Shown: positions 18,332 through 26,243 of the stretch, one piece after another | How the letters are laid out: each line of letters opens with the position of its first letter | Position numbering within the stretch: position 1 is the first letter of the stretch | Assembly (NCBI GenBank): GCA_963787135.1 | Contig: CAWBBW010000021.1 | Span: forward strand, 59,166 to 123,165 | Direction of reading: 5' to 3' | Source: Roseiarcus sp963787135 | Lineage (GTDB): Bacteria > Pseudomonadota > Alphaproteobacteria > Rhizobiales > Beijerinckiaceae | DNA: 64,000 bases | The notes under the pieces: model-generated | Databases searched by the model: none | Told to the model about the DNA's origin: nothing | Seen by the model: the letters and a program-made list of their open reading frames with translations, nothing else | Translations under genes and position numbers: made by a program

Positions 18332-19141
18332 TCAGGCCGCCGCCGGTTCGGCGCGCCTGCCCTGACGCTTCAGTCCGACAAGGCCGAGCCCCAGGAAACC
18401 AAGGCCGAACATGGCCCAGGTAGACGGCTCGGGAGTGGCGAAGGCGAGCATCTGTGCGCTCGTATAGTCGGGTCCGAGATCGGTGATCACGACGACCCCG
18501 TAAGGCGGGAGCGTTACCGGCACGTTGCCTAGTTCGGTCGCCTGTATGTCGCCGTTGCTGTAGAGGTCGACATAATCGCCGTTGGCGAGAGTGAACATCA
18601 CCCCATAATTGTCGAAATATCCGCCGTAATTCCCGGGCGGCAGCGCGGGGGGCAGGCCCGGAAGGCTGCAGGTCTGCGGGGATTGCCCATTGACGTAAAA
18701 GAGGTTGTCGTAGAGACACAGCGTCGGGTCGGGGTCGGTGTGGAAATAGCTGAAGCTTTGGGGAATGGTCGGATCCGGCGCAAAATGCGGCGCAAAGTTA
18801 TCCGGAACCACGCCGGTGATCGCTACGTTGCTGAGGCCGAGAGATGAATCGGAGAAAAGTCCGCTGGCGCCCGTGATGAGCGAGGAGCTCAGAGGGTCGC
18901 CGACGCTCGTAAACACGGTCGATGGCGGATTTGGCGGATATCCGGCGGGCGGCGGCGAGACCGGCGTCACGGTGGTTCCAAAGCTGGAGCTCGCGTTGGG
19001 ATTGGAACCGAACGTTATAGTTCCGGAAGCGCTGACGTTGCCGTCGCCGCCGAGGCTCCAACCCCATGTGGTTGCGTGGGCATAAGTGCTCAAGGTCAGC
19101 GCTCCAATCAACGGCAGCGCAGCGAGGAATTTCAGCTTCAC
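18332..19141 (-). CDS. PEP-CTERM sorting domain protein
   Basis: A GTG at 19141 behind GGGGGAGG gives 269 residues with a signal peptide (VKLKFLAALPLIGALTLSTY then AHA). The middle is a Gly/Ser/Pro-rich beta domain (WGWSLGGDGNVSASGTITFG). The C-terminus is a complete PEP-CTERM anchor: PEPSTWAMFGLGFLGLGLVG then LKRQGRR, that is the PEP motif, a membrane helix and a basic tail. Such proteins are processed by an exosortase at the inner membrane and exported, usually with exopolysaccharide. No exosortase gene is in this window. It sits between a vapC fragment and the intact vapC. Confidence 0.9.
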   Translation of the reverse strand: MKLKFLAALPLIGALTLSTYAHATTWGWSLGGDGNVSASGTITFGSNPNASSSFGTTVTPVSPPPAGYPPNPPSTVFTSVGDPLSSSLITGASGLFSDSSLGLSNVAITGVVPDNFAPHFAPDPTIPQSFSYFHTDPDPTLCLYDNLFYVNGQSPQTCSLPGLPPALPPGNYGGYFDNYGVMFTLANGDYVDLYSNGDIQATELGNVPVTLPPYGVVVITDLGPDYTSAQMLAFATPEPSTWAMFGLGFLGLGLVGLKRQGRRAEPAAA

Positions 19142-19340
19142 GATGTGTCCTCCCCCTTGTGACGTGGAGAACGCCGGAGGACCGACCCTCGCGCGTCTCA
19201 CGTGGCGACCGCTCGACTGAGTGGCCCGCGCCGACCAAGTTGCTTGACCCAATCGCGGTTGTCAACGCACGCGCGGCAGCGCCCGAGAGCGCGAGCGATC
19301 ACATTCCCGTCACTCGGCGACCAAGATTGACGGCGTTGCG

Positions 19341-19724
19341 TTATCCCGCCCACATCACCGCGATGTCGCCGCGCGCGCGAAGCCGTGCATCAGCTGTCAC
19401 GAGGGTGAGGTCGCGATTGAGGCAATGCGCCACCAGCATGCGATCGAAGGGATCGCGATGGCTCCAGTCGAAGCCTCCGGCCAGTTCCGCGTCGGCGGCG
19501 TCGATGCTGAGTTCGACGAAGCCGGCGTCGGAGGCGGCCGCTCGCGGCGATCCGTCGTAAGCGAGTTTGCCCGCGCGCCGTTTGATCGCGATCTCCCAGA
19601 ACGAGACGGCGCTGACATAGACGGTTCGTTCCGTTCGCAGAATGTGATCGCGCGCGCTTTCGGCGAGCCGCGTCGAGCCGAATTCGAACCAGAGAAACAC
19701 CTGGGTATCGAGGAGGAAGCTCAA
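19341..19724 (-). CDS. PIN-domain toxin, VapC type
   Basis: A TTG at 19724 overlaps the antitoxin stop (TTGA) and gives 127 residues. PIN-domain acidic residues are visible in SFLLDTQVFLWF (first Asp), VYVSAVSFWEIAIKRRAGKL (Glu), SHRDPFDRMLVAHCLN (Asp) and LTLVTADARLR (Asp). VapC toxins are ribonucleases that cut tRNA or rRNA. The order antitoxin then toxin with overlap is classical. Confidence 0.9.
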   Translation of the reverse strand: MSFLLDTQVFLWFEFGSTRLAESARDHILRTERTVYVSAVSFWEIAIKRRAGKLAYDGSPRAAASDAGFVELSIDAADAELAGGFDWSHRDPFDRMLVAHCLNRDLTLVTADARLRARGDIAVMWAG

Positions 19725-19960
19725 TCCGAGCCCTCGAAATCCTTGATGATGCTTTCGTCCGTGATGTCGAAGTCGTCGGCGATGAATTGGATTTTCATCA
19801 ACCCCGACCGCCGGCGCTCGCTGAGGCTCTTTGGCAGCGGCGCGAGCCGCGCTTTGGCCACGCCGTTCTTGGCGATGATGATCTCTTCGCCCCGCGCGGC
19901 GTCGTCGACCAGCGCCGAAAGATGCGTCTTGGCCTCGTAGAGATTGACCGTCCTCGCCAT
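19721..19960 (-). CDS. Phd/YefM-family antitoxin
   Basis: The 79-residue protein MARTVNLYEAKTHLSALVDD then AARGEEIIIAKNGVAKARLA is a Phd/YefM-fold antitoxin: the N-terminal EAK.HLS.L... and I.I.K.G.P..RL-type pattern, then a C-terminal toxin-binding tail (IADDFDITDESIIKDFEGSD). It is translationally coupled to the PIN toxin and probably represses the pair's promoter. Confidence 0.9.
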   Translation of the reverse strand: MARTVNLYEAKTHLSALVDDAARGEEIIIAKNGVAKARLAPLPKSLSERRRSGLMKIQFIADDFDITDESIIKDFEGSD

Positions 19961-19974
19961 GGCGCAAGTTTAGC

Positions 19975-20966
19975 CGCAGAGGGCGAGTTGATCAAGTTGG
20001 TCAAGCACGTCGGCAGCCTCGCGTCGGCCGCCCCGCAAAAGCGCCGACGCGCGCGTGAAACAGCGGCTAAGGCCGAGTCCGGCTGACGACGCAACAGAAC
20101 CAGGCAGCTCGATCATCGTCAGCGCAGACGGCGATTCCGACTTCGAGATGCCGTCTAGTTCGACGGCTGCTCGCCAGGGACGGGCGCGAATCCGCCGTAA
20201 GCCGCCACCGGCGTCGGTAGCCGAAGCTTCGCAACACGATAGCAGCCAGAGGAGCGAGGCGAACAGGGCCAAGCCTTTGAGCTAGAGAAGCAGAGCGGCG
20301 GGGCTGTGCGTCCCGGATCGATACGGAGAGCGCGTCGCGGGCGCGTTCAACAACAGCCAGTTGCGTCGACACCAGCGCGATCCGATCGAGCTCCCGGCGG
20401 ATCTCCTCCTTCAACATCGGCGGCAGATCACGGCCGTCGCCGGTTCGCAGCGCCTCGAGTTGTTCGAAACGATCACGCCGAAGCGGATCGTAGACCTGGA
20501 CGCCTTGGCCGCTGAGCAGGCCCGACTCGATAGGTATGCTGAATGCGTTCCTTGAGCAGCGTCCGCGCTCGCGCGTCAGGCGACGGCGATCCGCGTCTAC
20601 GCGGCTCGGCGCGCGAACCATGGAACAGACCGCCGCTCGCCGCGAGCCCAGGCCATCAGCGTCCGCAACAGCGTCTCGCGCGATCGCATCGGTCTTGGCC
20701 GCCGATGCCTCCGGTTGACCGCGATCGAAGCCGCGTCGACGACGTGGCTCTCAATCGCGTGGCGAGCAGCAATCGATGAATCCAGAACCCGTCCAAACCC
20801 GCTTCCTGAATGACGATCGCTTTGACCTGCACGCCGTAGCGCTGCTCGGCCTTCGCGATCGACCGCGAAAGAAGCTCGAGCAGGCCAGCGCCGTCTCCCC
20901 TCAACCACATGCTCGGAAAACTTCTCGCTGCCCGGATTGTTGATCGTCACAACCGATTTCGATTGA
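19975..20966 (-). pseudogene. Decayed IS110-family transposase
   Basis: Across several frames the minus strand carries successive IS110 transposase segments. In order they are VRLPLSQSKSVVTINN, KAIVIQEAGLDGFWIHRLLL, ETLLRTLMAWARGERR, QVYDPLRRDRFEQLEALRTG then DGRDLPPMLKEEIRRELDRI, and a scrambled ISKSESPSALTMIELPG corresponding to the ISKSGN...TTMIE motif near the C-terminus. Many substitutions and indels and no intact frame mark an old element. The very C-terminus (ARKLLVALWR) is missing here; such a segment is found at 12607-12735. Confidence 0.8.
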
Positions 20967-21003
20967 CTCAACGGGAGGCGTACAGCGTGAAATCGCGCGG
21001 GGG

Positions 21004-21059
21004 TGACACTTTTTGGCGCCCAACCGCGTGAAAAGCCTGAGTCGCCGCCAAACGTGCGC
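21004..21059 (-). repeat. 56-bp downstream element, copy A
   Basis: This 56-bp block ends exactly at the stop codon of hss and aligns without gaps to 40681-40736, 56738-56793 and 63945-64000. In the direction of the upstream gene it contains ACGTTTGGC, GCGACTC and GGCGCC at fixed spacing. In this copy TTTGGCG and CGCCAAA can pair. Confidence 0.75.
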
Positions 21060-22493
21060 TCACCGCACCAGCACGTTCCGGAACTGCCATGGGTCGCTCT
21101 GGTCGATGTCCTCGGGGAAGAGGCCCGGGCGGTTTTCGAGCGGCGTCCAGTTCGAGTAGATCCCAACGACCGGGCCGAGATAGGGCGTCTGCACTTCGAG
21201 GCAGCGGCGGAAGTCGGTTTCGTCGGCTTCGACGATGCCGGCCTTCGGGTTCTCGAGCGCCCAGACCATGCCGGCCAGCACCGCCGAGGTCACCTGCATG
21301 CCGGTCGCGTTCTGGTAAGGCGCGAGCGCGCGCGTCTCCTCGACCGAGAGCTGGGAGCCATACCAGTAGGCGTTGCGGGCGTGGCCGTAGATGAGCACGC
21401 CGAGCTCGTCGATTCCGTCGACGATCTCGGCCTCTCCGAGAATATGGTGCGCGCTCTGGCTCTCGCCGGCGCGGCCGAAGAGCTCGTGCAGCGAGAGCAC
21501 CGCGTCGTCGCACGGATGATAGGCGTAGTGGCAGGTCGGTCGGTAGACGGCCTCCCCCTTGCCGTCGCGCACCGTGTAATAGTCGGCGATCGAGATCGCC
21601 TCGTTGTGGGTGACGAGGAAGCCGAACTGTCCGCGCGCCGTCGGCGTCCAGGAGCGCACGCGCGTATTGGCGCCGGGCTGGTTCAGATAGATCGCCGCGC
21701 CGCAGCCCGCTTCATGGAAGCCCGCATTGGCCGGCGCCCATTTCTCGTGCGTGCCCCAGCCAAGTTCTGCCGGCTGCATGCCTTCCGACAGGAAGCCCTC
21801 GATCGACCAGGTGTTGACGAAGACGTTGCGCGGCTTCGGATGCGTCGCGCGCTGCGTGTCGCGCTCGGCGATATGCACGCCCTTGACGCCGAGGCGCTGG
21901 GCGAGCCTGCCCCAGTCCTCTCGCGACTTCGGCTCGGCGCCCTTGTCGCCGAGGTCGGCCGCGAGATTGACGAGCGCCTGCTTGACGAACCAGGAGACCA
22001 TGCCCGGATTGGCGCCGCAGCAGGAGACTGCGGTCGTTCCGCCCGGATTCTTGCGCCGCTCCGCCATCACCGTCTCGCGCAGCGCATAGTTGGTGCGCGC
22101 CTCGTTGCCGAGCGACTTGTCGTAATAGAAGCCGGGCCACGGCTCGACGACGGTGTCGATGTAGAGCGCGCCGATCTCGCGGCAGTAGCGCATGATGTCG
22201 AGCGAGGAGGTGTCGACCGAGAGGTTGACGCAGAAGCCCTGACCCTTGCCCGCCTTCAGGTACTTGCCGAGCGCGTCGCGATAGTTGTCGCGGGTGAGCC
22301 CCAGATGGGCGAACTTCACGCCGCGCTCGTCGAGCAGGCGCCGGTCGGAGTCGTTCGGGTCGATGACGACGAAATGTTCCTTGTCGAATTCGAAATGGCG
22401 CTCGATCAGAGGCAGGGTTCCCTTGCCGATCGATCCGAAGCCGATCATCACGATCGCGCCTTCGATCCGCGCATGCAGGGGCCAGTGCGACAT
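21060..22493 (-). CDS. hss: Homospermidine synthase
   Basis: The enzyme joins two putrescines (or putrescine and spermidine) NAD-dependently to sym-homospermidine, the typical long polyamine of Rhizobiales. The 477-residue product has the N-terminal Rossmann motif IVMIGFGSIGKGTLPLIERH, then VIDPNDSDRRLLDERGVKFA, VEPWPGFYYDKSLGNEARTN, CCGANPGMVSWFVKQALVNL, FVNTWSIEGFLSEGMQPAEL and TGMQVTSAVLAGMVWALENP. Length and motifs are normal and the frame is intact. The stop abuts the 56-bp element. Confidence 0.95.
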   Translation of the reverse strand: MSHWPLHARIEGAIVMIGFGSIGKGTLPLIERHFEFDKEHFVVIDPNDSDRRLLDERGVKFAHLGLTRDNYRDALGKYLKAGKGQGFCVNLSVDTSSLDIMRYCREIGALYIDTVVEPWPGFYYDKSLGNEARTNYALRETVMAERRKNPGGTTAVSCCGANPGMVSWFVKQALVNLAADLGDKGAEPKSREDWGRLAQRLGVKGVHIAERDTQRATHPKPRNVFVNTWSIEGFLSEGMQPAELGWGTHEKWAPANAGFHEAGCGAAIYLNQPGANTRVRSWTPTARGQFGFLVTHNEAISIADYYTVRDGKGEAVYRPTCHYAYHPCDDAVLSLHELFGRAGESQSAHHILGEAEIVDGIDELGVLIYGHARNAYWYGSQLSVEETRALAPYQNATGMQVTSAVLAGMVWALENPKAGIVEADETDFRRCLEVQTPYLGPVVGIYSNWTPLENRPGLFPEDIDQSDPWQFRNVLVR

Positions 22494-22820
22494 GGCGTCT
22501 TCTCTCCGTCGGGATGGGCGACGCCGGGCGTCTAACGAGGGCGGTTAAAGCCACGCCTTGCGAGGCCCGTCAATAGACCGCCAAGCCGAGAATCCGTCGC
22601 AAAACCGTCACGTGCGGCCGGCTCGGCTACGCCGCGGGCGAGGCCATGCCGCGTCGACTTTGCCGAGTCAAAAGGCGCTTGACGAGCACTCCCTTTCGCG
22701 TGACTTTCCGCCGATCCGGGTTCTTTGGCTGGGTGATGGCGGGGGCATATTTCACGACGAAATGGGCTCGCTGCTCGGAGGTTCGCGTCTGCCCCAGCAA
22801 GCGAGAGGGAGGCGTTGCAA
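22494..22820. other. Divergent intergenic region between hss and cytochrome P460 gene
   Basis: About 330 bp serve as the upstream region of both genes. I see no convincing gene. TTGACGAGC near 22680 could be a -35 for the plus strand, but no clear -10 follows at the right distance. Confidence 0.3.
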
Positions 22821-23378
22821 ATGGACAGGAAAATCATTCCGGCAATCGCGATTGTCGCAACATCGCTCTCGGTCCTGGGCGGCAGGGCGATTTCCGCGCA
22901 GGACAGGTATACGCTCGAAGTGCCGGGCGGTCTCGCCTTCGCCGACTTTAGGGGATACGAAGACTGGCAGACTGTCGCCGTCAGTCAAAACGGAAAAACC
23001 ATCGAAACGATCCTCGGCAATCCCGCGATGATCGACGCCTACAAATCGGGCATCCCCGGCAACGGCAAGCCGTTCCCCGACGGCGCGAGGATGGCGAAGA
23101 TCCATTGGGTCGCGAAGAAGGCCGAAGACCAGCCGGGCGAACCGACAGTTCCGGGCGTCCTGCACGACATCGACTTCATGGTGAAGGACAGCCAGAAGTT
23201 CGCGGACGGCAACGGATGGGGATATGCCGAGTTCGAATATGACCACGCATCGGAAACATTCAGGCCCGGCGACGAAAATGACTCGCCGCCGCAGGCGCAC
23301 GACGCCAAATGCGGGGTCGCCTGTCACACCATCGCGGCGGCGAAAGACTACGTCTTCACCGCCTACCCGAAGCGGTGA
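22821..23378 (+). CDS. Cytochrome P460 family protein
   Basis: The ATG at 22821 with GGGAGG upstream gives 185 residues: a signal peptide (MDRKIIPAIAIVATSLSVLG, cleaved near ISAQ), then FADFRGYEDWQTVAVSQNGK, GKPFPDGARMAKIHWVAKKA, DIDFMVKDSQKFADGNGWGY and C-terminal AKCGVACHTIAAAKDYVFTA. The pattern is that of periplasmic cytochrome P460/c'-beta proteins, which act on hydroxylamine or bind NO. The heme-binding end reads CGVACH, three residues between the cysteines rather than two. The frame is intact and the gene stands alone. Confidence 0.85.
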   Translation: MDRKIIPAIAIVATSLSVLGGRAISAQDRYTLEVPGGLAFADFRGYEDWQTVAVSQNGKTIETILGNPAMIDAYKSGIPGNGKPFPDGARMAKIHWVAKKAEDQPGEPTVPGVLHDIDFMVKDSQKFADGNGWGYAEFEYDHASETFRPGDENDSPPQAHDAKCGVACHTIAAAKDYVFTAYPKR

Positions 23379-23394
23379 ACGGAGAGGAGGATCC

Positions 23395-23910
23395 TCATCC
23401 AGCCTTCCGCGCCGGACTCCAGCCGTCGAGGCCGAGAAGCCGGTCGATCGAGATCGCGCCCGGCCCGAACGCCATGATCGCCAGCGCCATCGTCGCCCAG
23501 GGCAGATGGAAGTTCTGCCAGCCGTCGGGATAGGTGAGCTGGATCACCGCGGTCATGCCAAGGAGCCCGAGCGCGGCATAGCGGGTGAGGAAGCCGAAGC
23601 CGAGCAGGATCGGCAGTACGATCTCCGCCGTGCTCGCCATCGTCGCTACAAGCTCGGGCTGCGGGAACGGAATCTCCTGCCCGAACACATGCAGCCGGTA
23701 CTCGTCGGCGAACAGCGCCTTCGTTCCGAACGAGAGGTTGAACCAGCCGTCCCACCGCGTAAGGCCGGACTTGTAGAAGGGCATCGCAAGCGTCAGCCGC
23801 AGGACGAGCAGCGCAAGCGATGCCGGCACGAAGCCGAAGAGCGCGAGCGTGAAGCGGGCGATGGGATTGGCGAGCGGGCGCTCCACGCTCGAGGCGTAAT
23901 CGATGCTCAT
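23395..23910 (-). CDS. DoxX family membrane protein of bufferin-type operon
   Basis: The ATG at 23910 overlaps the DUF2063 gene stop (ATGA). The 171-residue protein has four membrane segments (FTLALFGFVPASLALLVLRL, TAEIVLPILLGFGFLTRYAA, LGLLGMTAVIQLTYP and ATMALAIMAFGPGAI) and the DoxX features RLTLAMPFYKSGLTRWDGW and PDGWQNFHLPWA. Third gene of the MNIO operon and likely co-induced with it; DoxX proteins here are thought to supply electrons or aid membrane steps. Confidence 0.9.
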   Translation of the reverse strand: MSIDYASSVERPLANPIARFTLALFGFVPASLALLVLRLTLAMPFYKSGLTRWDGWFNLSFGTKALFADEYRLHVFGQEIPFPQPELVATMASTAEIVLPILLGFGFLTRYAALGLLGMTAVIQLTYPDGWQNFHLPWATMALAIMAFGPGAISIDRLLGLDGWSPARKAG

Positions 23911-24671
23911 GAATAATCTCCGGGAATGATCGAGCGAACCGCTCCGGCCTCGACGAGGCCGACGAGATGGGTTCCGAATTCCTCTGGATCCGAAAGGGAC
24001 TCCGCGGCCTCGGCGAGCGTCGCGCCCGCGCGCAGCCGCGCAGCGAAAGTGTAGCCGCCGGGCGGGAGGATGCGGACTGTGACATCCGCCGCGGGGCGCG
24101 CGACGAGAGCCTCCTCGCCGCGCCAGCATGCCGGGGGCGCCGGTTCGGCGTCGCCCTGATGGGCGGCCCAGATCGAGGCTGCGGGCGCTGCGAAGGTCAG
24201 AAGCCGCGCCGCTGGATGGAGCTCGACCCGCGCTCCCGGAAGCGCATCGGGCGCGAGCGCGGCGAGATCGCCGAGGGTTGCGGCCGTCGCGTCCTCCGCG
24301 TGATAGGCCTCTACCCAAGCGTTCTCCAGGCGCGCGACATCGGCGAGAAAAGAAAGACCGAGTTCAGCCGGCGTGTCGGCGAGAAAATCCGGAAAGTCGT
24401 CGCCATAGGCGATCATCACCGGCGAGCGCGGCTTTCGCGCTTGGACGAAGCTCCGCGCCAAAGCGCGGAAGACTCCGGCGCCGACGATCCGCCGCGCGAC
24501 CGGATAGCGCGCCTCGAGCGCGCCGATCAGCCCGACCGCGACATTGTTGCGATAGACCGAGAAGCGGCGGGAATCGGGGACGCCGAGCCGGCCCAGCGCG
24601 CCTGCGGGCGGGGGCGCCGCGGGGTCGGCGAGCGCCGCGGCGAAGGCGGCGACCGTCGCCTCAAATGGCAT
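23907..24671 (-). CDS. DUF2063 family partner protein (HvfC/BufC-like)
   Basis: The 254-residue protein carries the DUF2063 start VAAFAAALADPA, then RRFSVYRNNVAVGLIGALEA, RYPVARRIVGAGVFRALARS, PVMIAYGDDFPDFLADTP and LGLSFLADVARLENAWVEAY. These proteins bind MNIO (DUF692) enzymes and recruit the precursor peptide. Its start overlaps the end of the DUF692 gene by 11 bp, and its stop overlaps the DoxX gene. Confidence 0.9.
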   Translation of the reverse strand: MPFEATVAAFAAALADPAAPPPAGALGRLGVPDSRRFSVYRNNVAVGLIGALEARYPVARRIVGAGVFRALARSFVQARKPRSPVMIAYGDDFPDFLADTPAELGLSFLADVARLENAWVEAYHAEDATAATLGDLAALAPDALPGARVELHPAARLLTFAAPAASIWAAHQGDAEPAPPACWRGEEALVARPAADVTVRILPPGGYTFAARLRAGATLAEAAESLSDPEEFGTHLVGLVEAGAVRSIIPGDYS

Positions 24672-25536
24672 CGGCGCGCTCCGTGCTTGTCCTCATCGCC
24701 GTGGCCATGGCGCGCTCCGCCCGGCTCGCCTCGCTGAGCAGCGAGGGCCATGTGGGAACGTCATTGTCCCATTCGATCAGGGTCGGCGTGGCCCCAAGCC
24801 TGCGGATCGCCTCGGCGTAGAGCCGCCAGACGGCGTCGCGAACCGGCGAATTATGGGCGTCGATCAGCAGCGGAAGCCCGGCGTCGTCCACGTCGTCGGC
24901 GCAGCCGGCGAGGTGGATCTCTCCGACGGCGGCGAGCGGAAACTCGGCCAGGTAGCGGTCTGGGTCGAAGCCGTGATTGGTCGCGCTGACGAAGATGTTG
25001 CTGACGTCGAGCAGGAGGCCGCAGCCGGTGCGCCGGACGATTGCGCGCAAAAAATCAGTCTCGCTCATCGTCGTCTCGGCGAACGCCACATAGGTCGAGG
25101 GATTTTCGAGCAGCATCGTCCGCTTGAGCGTCGTCTGGACGAGGTCGATGTGCTCCGAGACGCGCGTCAGCGTCTCTTCGGTGTAGGGCAGGGGCAGGAG
25201 ATCGTTGAGGAACGCGCCCTCGTGCGTCGACCAGGCCAGATGCTCCGAGACGACTTCCGGCTGATAGCGCTCAGCGACCCGGGCGAGCCGCGCCAGATGA
25301 GCCTGGTCCAGCGGCCCTGGCGAGCCGATCGAGAGGCCGACGCCGTGCAGCGAGAGCGGATAGCGTTCGCGGATCGCCTCGAGCCGCCGGTGCGGCGGAC
25401 CGCCGGCGCCCATATAGTTCTCGGCGTGGATTTCGAAGAAGCCGAGATCCGGGCGGCTCTCGAGAACGGCGTCGAAATGTTCGGCCTTGAAGCCGACGCC
25501 GACACCGCTAAACCCTGGGCGAAGAGCCTTTGACAC
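24661..25536 (-). CDS. DUF692 multinuclear non-heme iron oxidative enzyme (HvfB/BufB-like)
   Basis: A GTG at 25536 behind GGGAGG gives 291 residues. Family motifs are GVGVGFKAEHFDAVLESRPD, FFEIHAENYMGAGG, LSLHGVGLSIGSPGPLDQAH, EVVSEHLAWS, MLLENPSTYVAF, LLLDVSNIFVSATNHGFDPD, VGEIHLAGCA, LIDAHNSPV and TLIEWDNDVPTW. These supply the His, Asp and Glu iron ligands. MNIO enzymes modify cysteines of precursor peptides, including copper-binding bufferins. No DUF2282/BufA-like precursor gene is seen next to it. Confidence 0.93.
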   Translation of the reverse strand: MSKALRPGFSGVGVGFKAEHFDAVLESRPDLGFFEIHAENYMGAGGPPHRRLEAIRERYPLSLHGVGLSIGSPGPLDQAHLARLARVAERYQPEVVSEHLAWSTHEGAFLNDLLPLPYTEETLTRVSEHIDLVQTTLKRTMLLENPSTYVAFAETTMSETDFLRAIVRRTGCGLLLDVSNIFVSATNHGFDPDRYLAEFPLAAVGEIHLAGCADDVDDAGLPLLIDAHNSPVRDAVWRLYAEAIRRLGATPTLIEWDNDVPTWPSLLSEASRAERAMATAMRTSTERADAI

Positions 25537-25569
25537 GCGACGAGCCTCCCAGAAGATCGATGCGCTGTC

Positions 25570-25595
25570 TTCGCGCCTCGACGGGCGCGTGTTAC
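25570..25595 (-). promoter_or_regulatory. Sigma-F-type promoter of the MNIO operon
   Basis: On the minus strand GTAACA (25590-25595), exactly 16 bp, then CGAA (25570-25573) matches the GTAACC-N16-CGAA promoter known for Caulobacter sigma-F. It lies 33 bp before the GTG of the DUF692 gene. Confidence 0.65.
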
Positions 25596-25642
25596 AGCGA
25601 GCCCTGTCGCGTTCGCGCCCAAAAAGAAAAGTGGTAGCACGT

Positions 25643-25667
25643 GTAACGCCAGTCGAATCGGGACGAA
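25643..25667 (+). promoter_or_regulatory. Possible sigma-F-type autoregulatory promoter
   Basis: GTAACG (25643-25648) and CGAA (25664-25667) are 15 bp apart on the plus strand, one less than the exact site facing the other way. The first sigF ATG is only 6 bp beyond CGAA, so either translation is leaderless or the real start is a later ATG (25722 or 25725). Confidence 0.45.
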
Positions 25668-25673
25668 GTCGGT

Positions 25674-26243
25674 ATGAATGGCCTGCCGGTTGAGGGTCCT
25701 GCGGACGATCCCTGGTCAAAGATGATGAAAACCGCCATGGCGGGCGACGAGGGGGTCTACAGGCGATTGCTGGAGGACATTGGCCGCTCGGTGCGGGCGA
25801 TGGCCCGCGGAGCGTTCGCGCGGGCCCGAGTGGGGGATGCTGATATCGAGGATGCGGTGCAGGAGACGTTGTTGGCGATCCATCTCAAGCGCCACACCTG
25901 GGACATGAACCAGAAGCTGGGGCCCTGGGTCAATGCGATCGCGCGCCACAAGATCATCGACGCCATGCGGCGGCGGGGCGCGCGCCGCGCCGACCCGATT
26001 GAGGATTATCAGGACTTTCTCGCTGCGCCCGCAGAGGAGGATCCGCATGATTTGAGCGACGCAAAGAAGCTGATCGAGGCCTTGCCGCCGCGCCAGCGCG
26101 ACATCGTCCAGTCGATCTCGCTCGACGGACAATCGATCGCCGCGACCGCGTCACGCCTGTCGATGAGCGAGGTCGCCGTGCGGGTGGCCCTGCACCGGGC
26201 GTTGAAGTCGCTCGGCGCCGCATGGCGGAGGTCCATGTCGTGA
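25674..26243 (+). CDS. sigF: ECF sigma factor, sigma-F type
   Basis: The 189-residue product has region 2 (MMKTAMAGDEGVYRRLLEDI, ADIEDAVQETLLAIHLKRHT, WDMNQKLGPWVNAIARHKII) and region 4 (IEALPPRQRDIVQSISLDGQ, SIAATASRLSMSEVAVRVAL). An ATG at 25722 matches where homologues start their conserved part. It overlaps the NrsF gene start (GTGA). In Caulobacter the homologous pair responds to heavy metals and controls DUF692/DUF2063/DoxX genes, the same set that lies divergently here. Confidence 0.88.
   Translation: MNGLPVEGPADDPWSKMMKTAMAGDEGVYRRLLEDIGRSVRAMARGAFARARVGDADIEDAVQETLLAIHLKRHTWDMNQKLGPWVNAIARHKIIDAMRRRGARRADPIEDYQDFLAAPAEEDPHDLSDAKKLIEALPPRQRDIVQSISLDGQSIAATASRLSMSEVAVRVALHRALKSLGAAWRRSMS

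Noticed and set aside
21003..22535. 510-codon plus-strand frame opposite hss
   Set aside because: Antisense shadow of a clearly assigned homospermidine synthase.
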